Of a stretch of 7,143 nucleotides of DNA, positions 5,749 through 7,143 are shown piece by piece (the stretch's first letter is position 1; every line of letters starts with the position of its first letter). This DNA comes from Verrucomicrobiota bacterium (GTDB lineage Bacteria; Verrucomicrobiota; Verrucomicrobiia; Chthoniobacterales; JAFAMB01). The stretch is from the NCBI GenBank assembly GCA_019241095.1, contig JAFAXJ010000110.1, forward strand, positions 1 to 7,143. The letters run 5' to 3'. A model generated the notes under the pieces. The model worked only from the letters and a program-made list of their open reading frames with translations, ran no database searches and was not told the origin of the DNA. The position numbers and the translations under genes are program-made.

Positions 5749-6453
5749 GGAGTCTTGCTCACCTGACCGGTCCGCGGGCATTTCTGGTGGCGCTAACCTG
5801 GGCGGACGTCCTCCATGCCGTAGCGCACCAGCGACTGGGATGTGGGTAAGTATGCGGTTCTCAGCCACCCTGCGGAGCAAAAGGCCCCCTCGGCTCATAT
5901 CGCCTCGCCCAACGAACTCGCGCGGAAACAGAAGGTTGTTTTCGAATATCGGTAAAAGGTGATCTACATATTTCCTAGTAGCGATGCTTCCGAGCAAAAC
6001 TACTGAGCAGCCATTTGAACAAGTAGCGGCCAGGGCTAATCCATCTTGGATCAGTGGCCGGGTATACCGTTCATCGCAAGTATCAATCGGCACCTCAGCA
6101 TAGGCGCGAAGCTCTTCTGGAGTTGTCATCGTGCTAGCCGGAACAAGACCACGATTGCTTGTTATAATCAGCACTCCAGGCTGACCACTGGGTGTTCGCG
6201 CAAAGGCCCGAGCATAAGCTAGTTTGCCTCGGAAATAGAGGCCGCTCATGAAAGAAAATGCCTCTCCTAATGAGATTTTACCATCCGTTCGTAATCTCAC
6301 TGCAAGGGCAAATCCGGCATTCGGGTTTAAGAGCATCTGCGCTCTTTTTCCTCCGGGATTTGCAGGTGACAACAAGAAAAGACGGTGCTCTTCAAGGCTT
6401 TGCTCCACGTTCGTTGGAGTAGCAGATCCAAGATGTGAACGCAACGGTTCCAT
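5740..6453 (-). CDS. Conserved protein of unknown function
   Basis: A soluble protein of 237 residues counted from the ATG at 6453, with no signal peptide or membrane segment. Four blocks look strongly constrained: LFLLSPANPGGKRA (residues 25-38), FSFMSGLYFRGKLAYARAFA (66-85), a NRGLVP turn (100-105), and VVLLGSIATRKYVD (151-164) followed by FPREFVGRGDMSRGGLLLR (176-194). From memory these recur in an uncharacterised bacterial family; I know no function and cannot search. The order of short Gly/Ser motifs suggests a nucleotide- or nucleoside-handling fold, but that is a guess. A longer frame opens at TTG 6522, but its extra residues look unconserved and it would nearly abut the divergent fsr start, so ATG 6453 is preferred. 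No clear ribosome-binding site supports either. The stop codon sits inside the large hairpin. Confidence 0.75.
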   Translation of the reverse strand: MEPLRSHLGSATPTNVEQSLEEHRLFLLSPANPGGKRAQMLLNPNAGFALAVRLRTDGKISLGEAFSFMSGLYFRGKLAYARAFARTPSGQPGVLIITSNRGLVPASTMTTPEELRAYAEVPIDTCDERYTRPLIQDGLALAATCSNGCSVVLLGSIATRKYVDHLLPIFENNLLFPREFVGRGDMSRGGLLLRRVAENRILTHIPVAGALRHGGRPPRLAPPEMPADRSGEQDSAR

Positions 6454-6523
6454 TATCTGTAATGTCGAGGATGTGGTTTTGCTCTTTGATCCAATCGCTG
6501 CTATCCATCTCTGGCTCACCAAT

Positions 6524-7143
6524 ATGGCTACCGAGACCGATCAGAAACTGAACCAAACCCTTGGAGGGTATAAAGCAGGCGGAACAGTCATGTCAATGTT
6601 GGCGGTTGCTGGCGTTGCTCATTTGTTGAACGACACAATTCAGTCCCTCATCCCAGCGATCTATCCCGTCGTAAAAAACTCTTTTGAGCTCAGCTTTGCG
6701 CAAATTGGACTAATTACTTTCACCTTCCAATGCACGGCGTCTCTGCTGCAGCCGTTTGTCGGATTCTATACGGATCGCAAGCCGCAGCCGTTCTCGCTAA
6801 CTATTGGAATGTTGGTTTCCCTTCTCGGCCTGATTCTGCTCGCTATCGCTAACGATTACGTGATGATTCTGTTAGCGGCTGCATCGGTTGGGTTAGGTTC
6901 TTCGATTTTTCATCCGGAAGCTTCTCGCCTTGCTCGGCTTGCCTCCGGTGGCCGCTATGGGTTTGCTCAATCACTTTTCCAGGTCGGGGGGAATGTGGGT
7001 CAATCGATGGGGCCTTTGTTGGCTGCACTGATCATTGGGGCGCGAGGTAGAAGCAACATTCTGTGGTTTACGCTAGTCCCATTAGTTGGAATCATTCTGC
7101 TATACAACGCGGGCAAATGGTACAGGCGCAATCTTCCCGAAGC
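6524..7143 (+). CDS. fsr: Fsr-family MFS efflux transporter, 5' part only
   Basis: The first 206 residues of a major facilitator of the fosmidomycin-resistance (Fsr) group, about half of the roughly 400-residue family; it runs off the right edge. Landmarks match E. coli Fsr closely: HLLNDTIQSLIPAIYP (33-48), QIGLITFTFQ (60-69), SLLQPFVGFYTDRKPQPFSL (73-92; the TDRKP loop is the motif-A-like turn between helices 2 and 3), GLGSSIFHPEASRLAR (123-138), and SLFQVGGNVGQSMGPLLAA (150-168). These cover about five transmembrane helices. The family exports fosmidomycin and similar compounds across the inner membrane by proton exchange; the natural substrate is unknown. ATG 6524 gives an N-terminus the same length as E. 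coli Fsr but lacks a Shine-Dalgarno. ATGs at 6590 and 6596 are alternatives, and TATAAA at 6569-6574 could be a -10 for a shorter start. Confidence 0.93.
   Translation, partial: MATETDQKLNQTLGGYKAGGTVMSMLAVAGVAHLLNDTIQSLIPAIYPVVKNSFELSFAQIGLITFTFQCTASLLQPFVGFYTDRKPQPFSLTIGMLVSLLGLILLAIANDYVMILLAAASVGLGSSIFHPEASRLARLASGGRYGFAQSLFQVGGNVGQSMGPLLAALIIGARGRSNILWFTLVPLVGIILLYNAGKWYRRNLPE

Noticed and set aside
5545..5766. 73-codon + frame in the gap right of plsY
   Set aside because: No ribosome-binding site, no motif, and its 3' part is the large palindrome, which gives an artefactual translation.

Overview
The window comes from a motile, Gram-negative-type bacterium that probably makes menaquinone by the futalosine route. 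It carries an aminofutalosine synthase (mqnE), the flagellar sigma factor FliA, a probable flagellar chaperone, CsrA, a leucine tRNA, PlsY and the start of an Fsr-type efflux pump. Base composition looks balanced, near half GC. Futalosine-pathway menaquinone synthesis together with a FliA/CsrA flagellar block fits Acidobacteriota or Verrucomicrobiota, but no marker here fixes the phylum. This looks like ordinary chromosome: no transposase, phage gene, CRISPR array or plasmid function was seen.

Layout. Positions 1-345 hold no gene I can support. mqnE (346-1506, +) is followed by a small terminator-like hairpin. A flagellar block on the + strand comes next: a sigma-54-like promoter (1693-1708), fliA (1736-2518), a FlgN-like chaperone gene (2538-2942) and csrA (3006-3272). 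The csrA leader has two GGA motifs, one in a hairpin loop and one overlapping the ribosome-binding site and start codon. A 20-bp hairpin begins inside the csrA stop codon, and tRNA-Leu(UAA) follows at 3354-3438.

After about 270 non-coding bases comes a classical short-chain dehydrogenase (3707-4642, +). It is convergent with plsY (4748-5365, -). A stretch of about 340 bases with no recognisable gene leads to a large two-part hairpin (5704-5748), which contains the stop codon of a conserved gene of unknown function (5740-6453, -). That gene is divergent from a truncated fsr-like major facilitator gene that runs off the window (6524-7143, +).

How the genes work together. fliA, the FlgN-like gene and csrA plausibly form one transcription unit for late flagellar control: sigma-28 transcription, chaperoning of hook-associated proteins, and post-transcriptional control by CsrA. 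The sigma-54-like site suggests the unit sits one tier below a sigma-54 regulator. PlsY (membrane phospholipid synthesis) and MqnE (quinone synthesis) are housekeeping functions unrelated to that block. I found no clearly new multi-gene system. The points most worth checking are the csrA leader, the two stop-codon-overlapping hairpins, and the uncharacterised family at 5740-6453.
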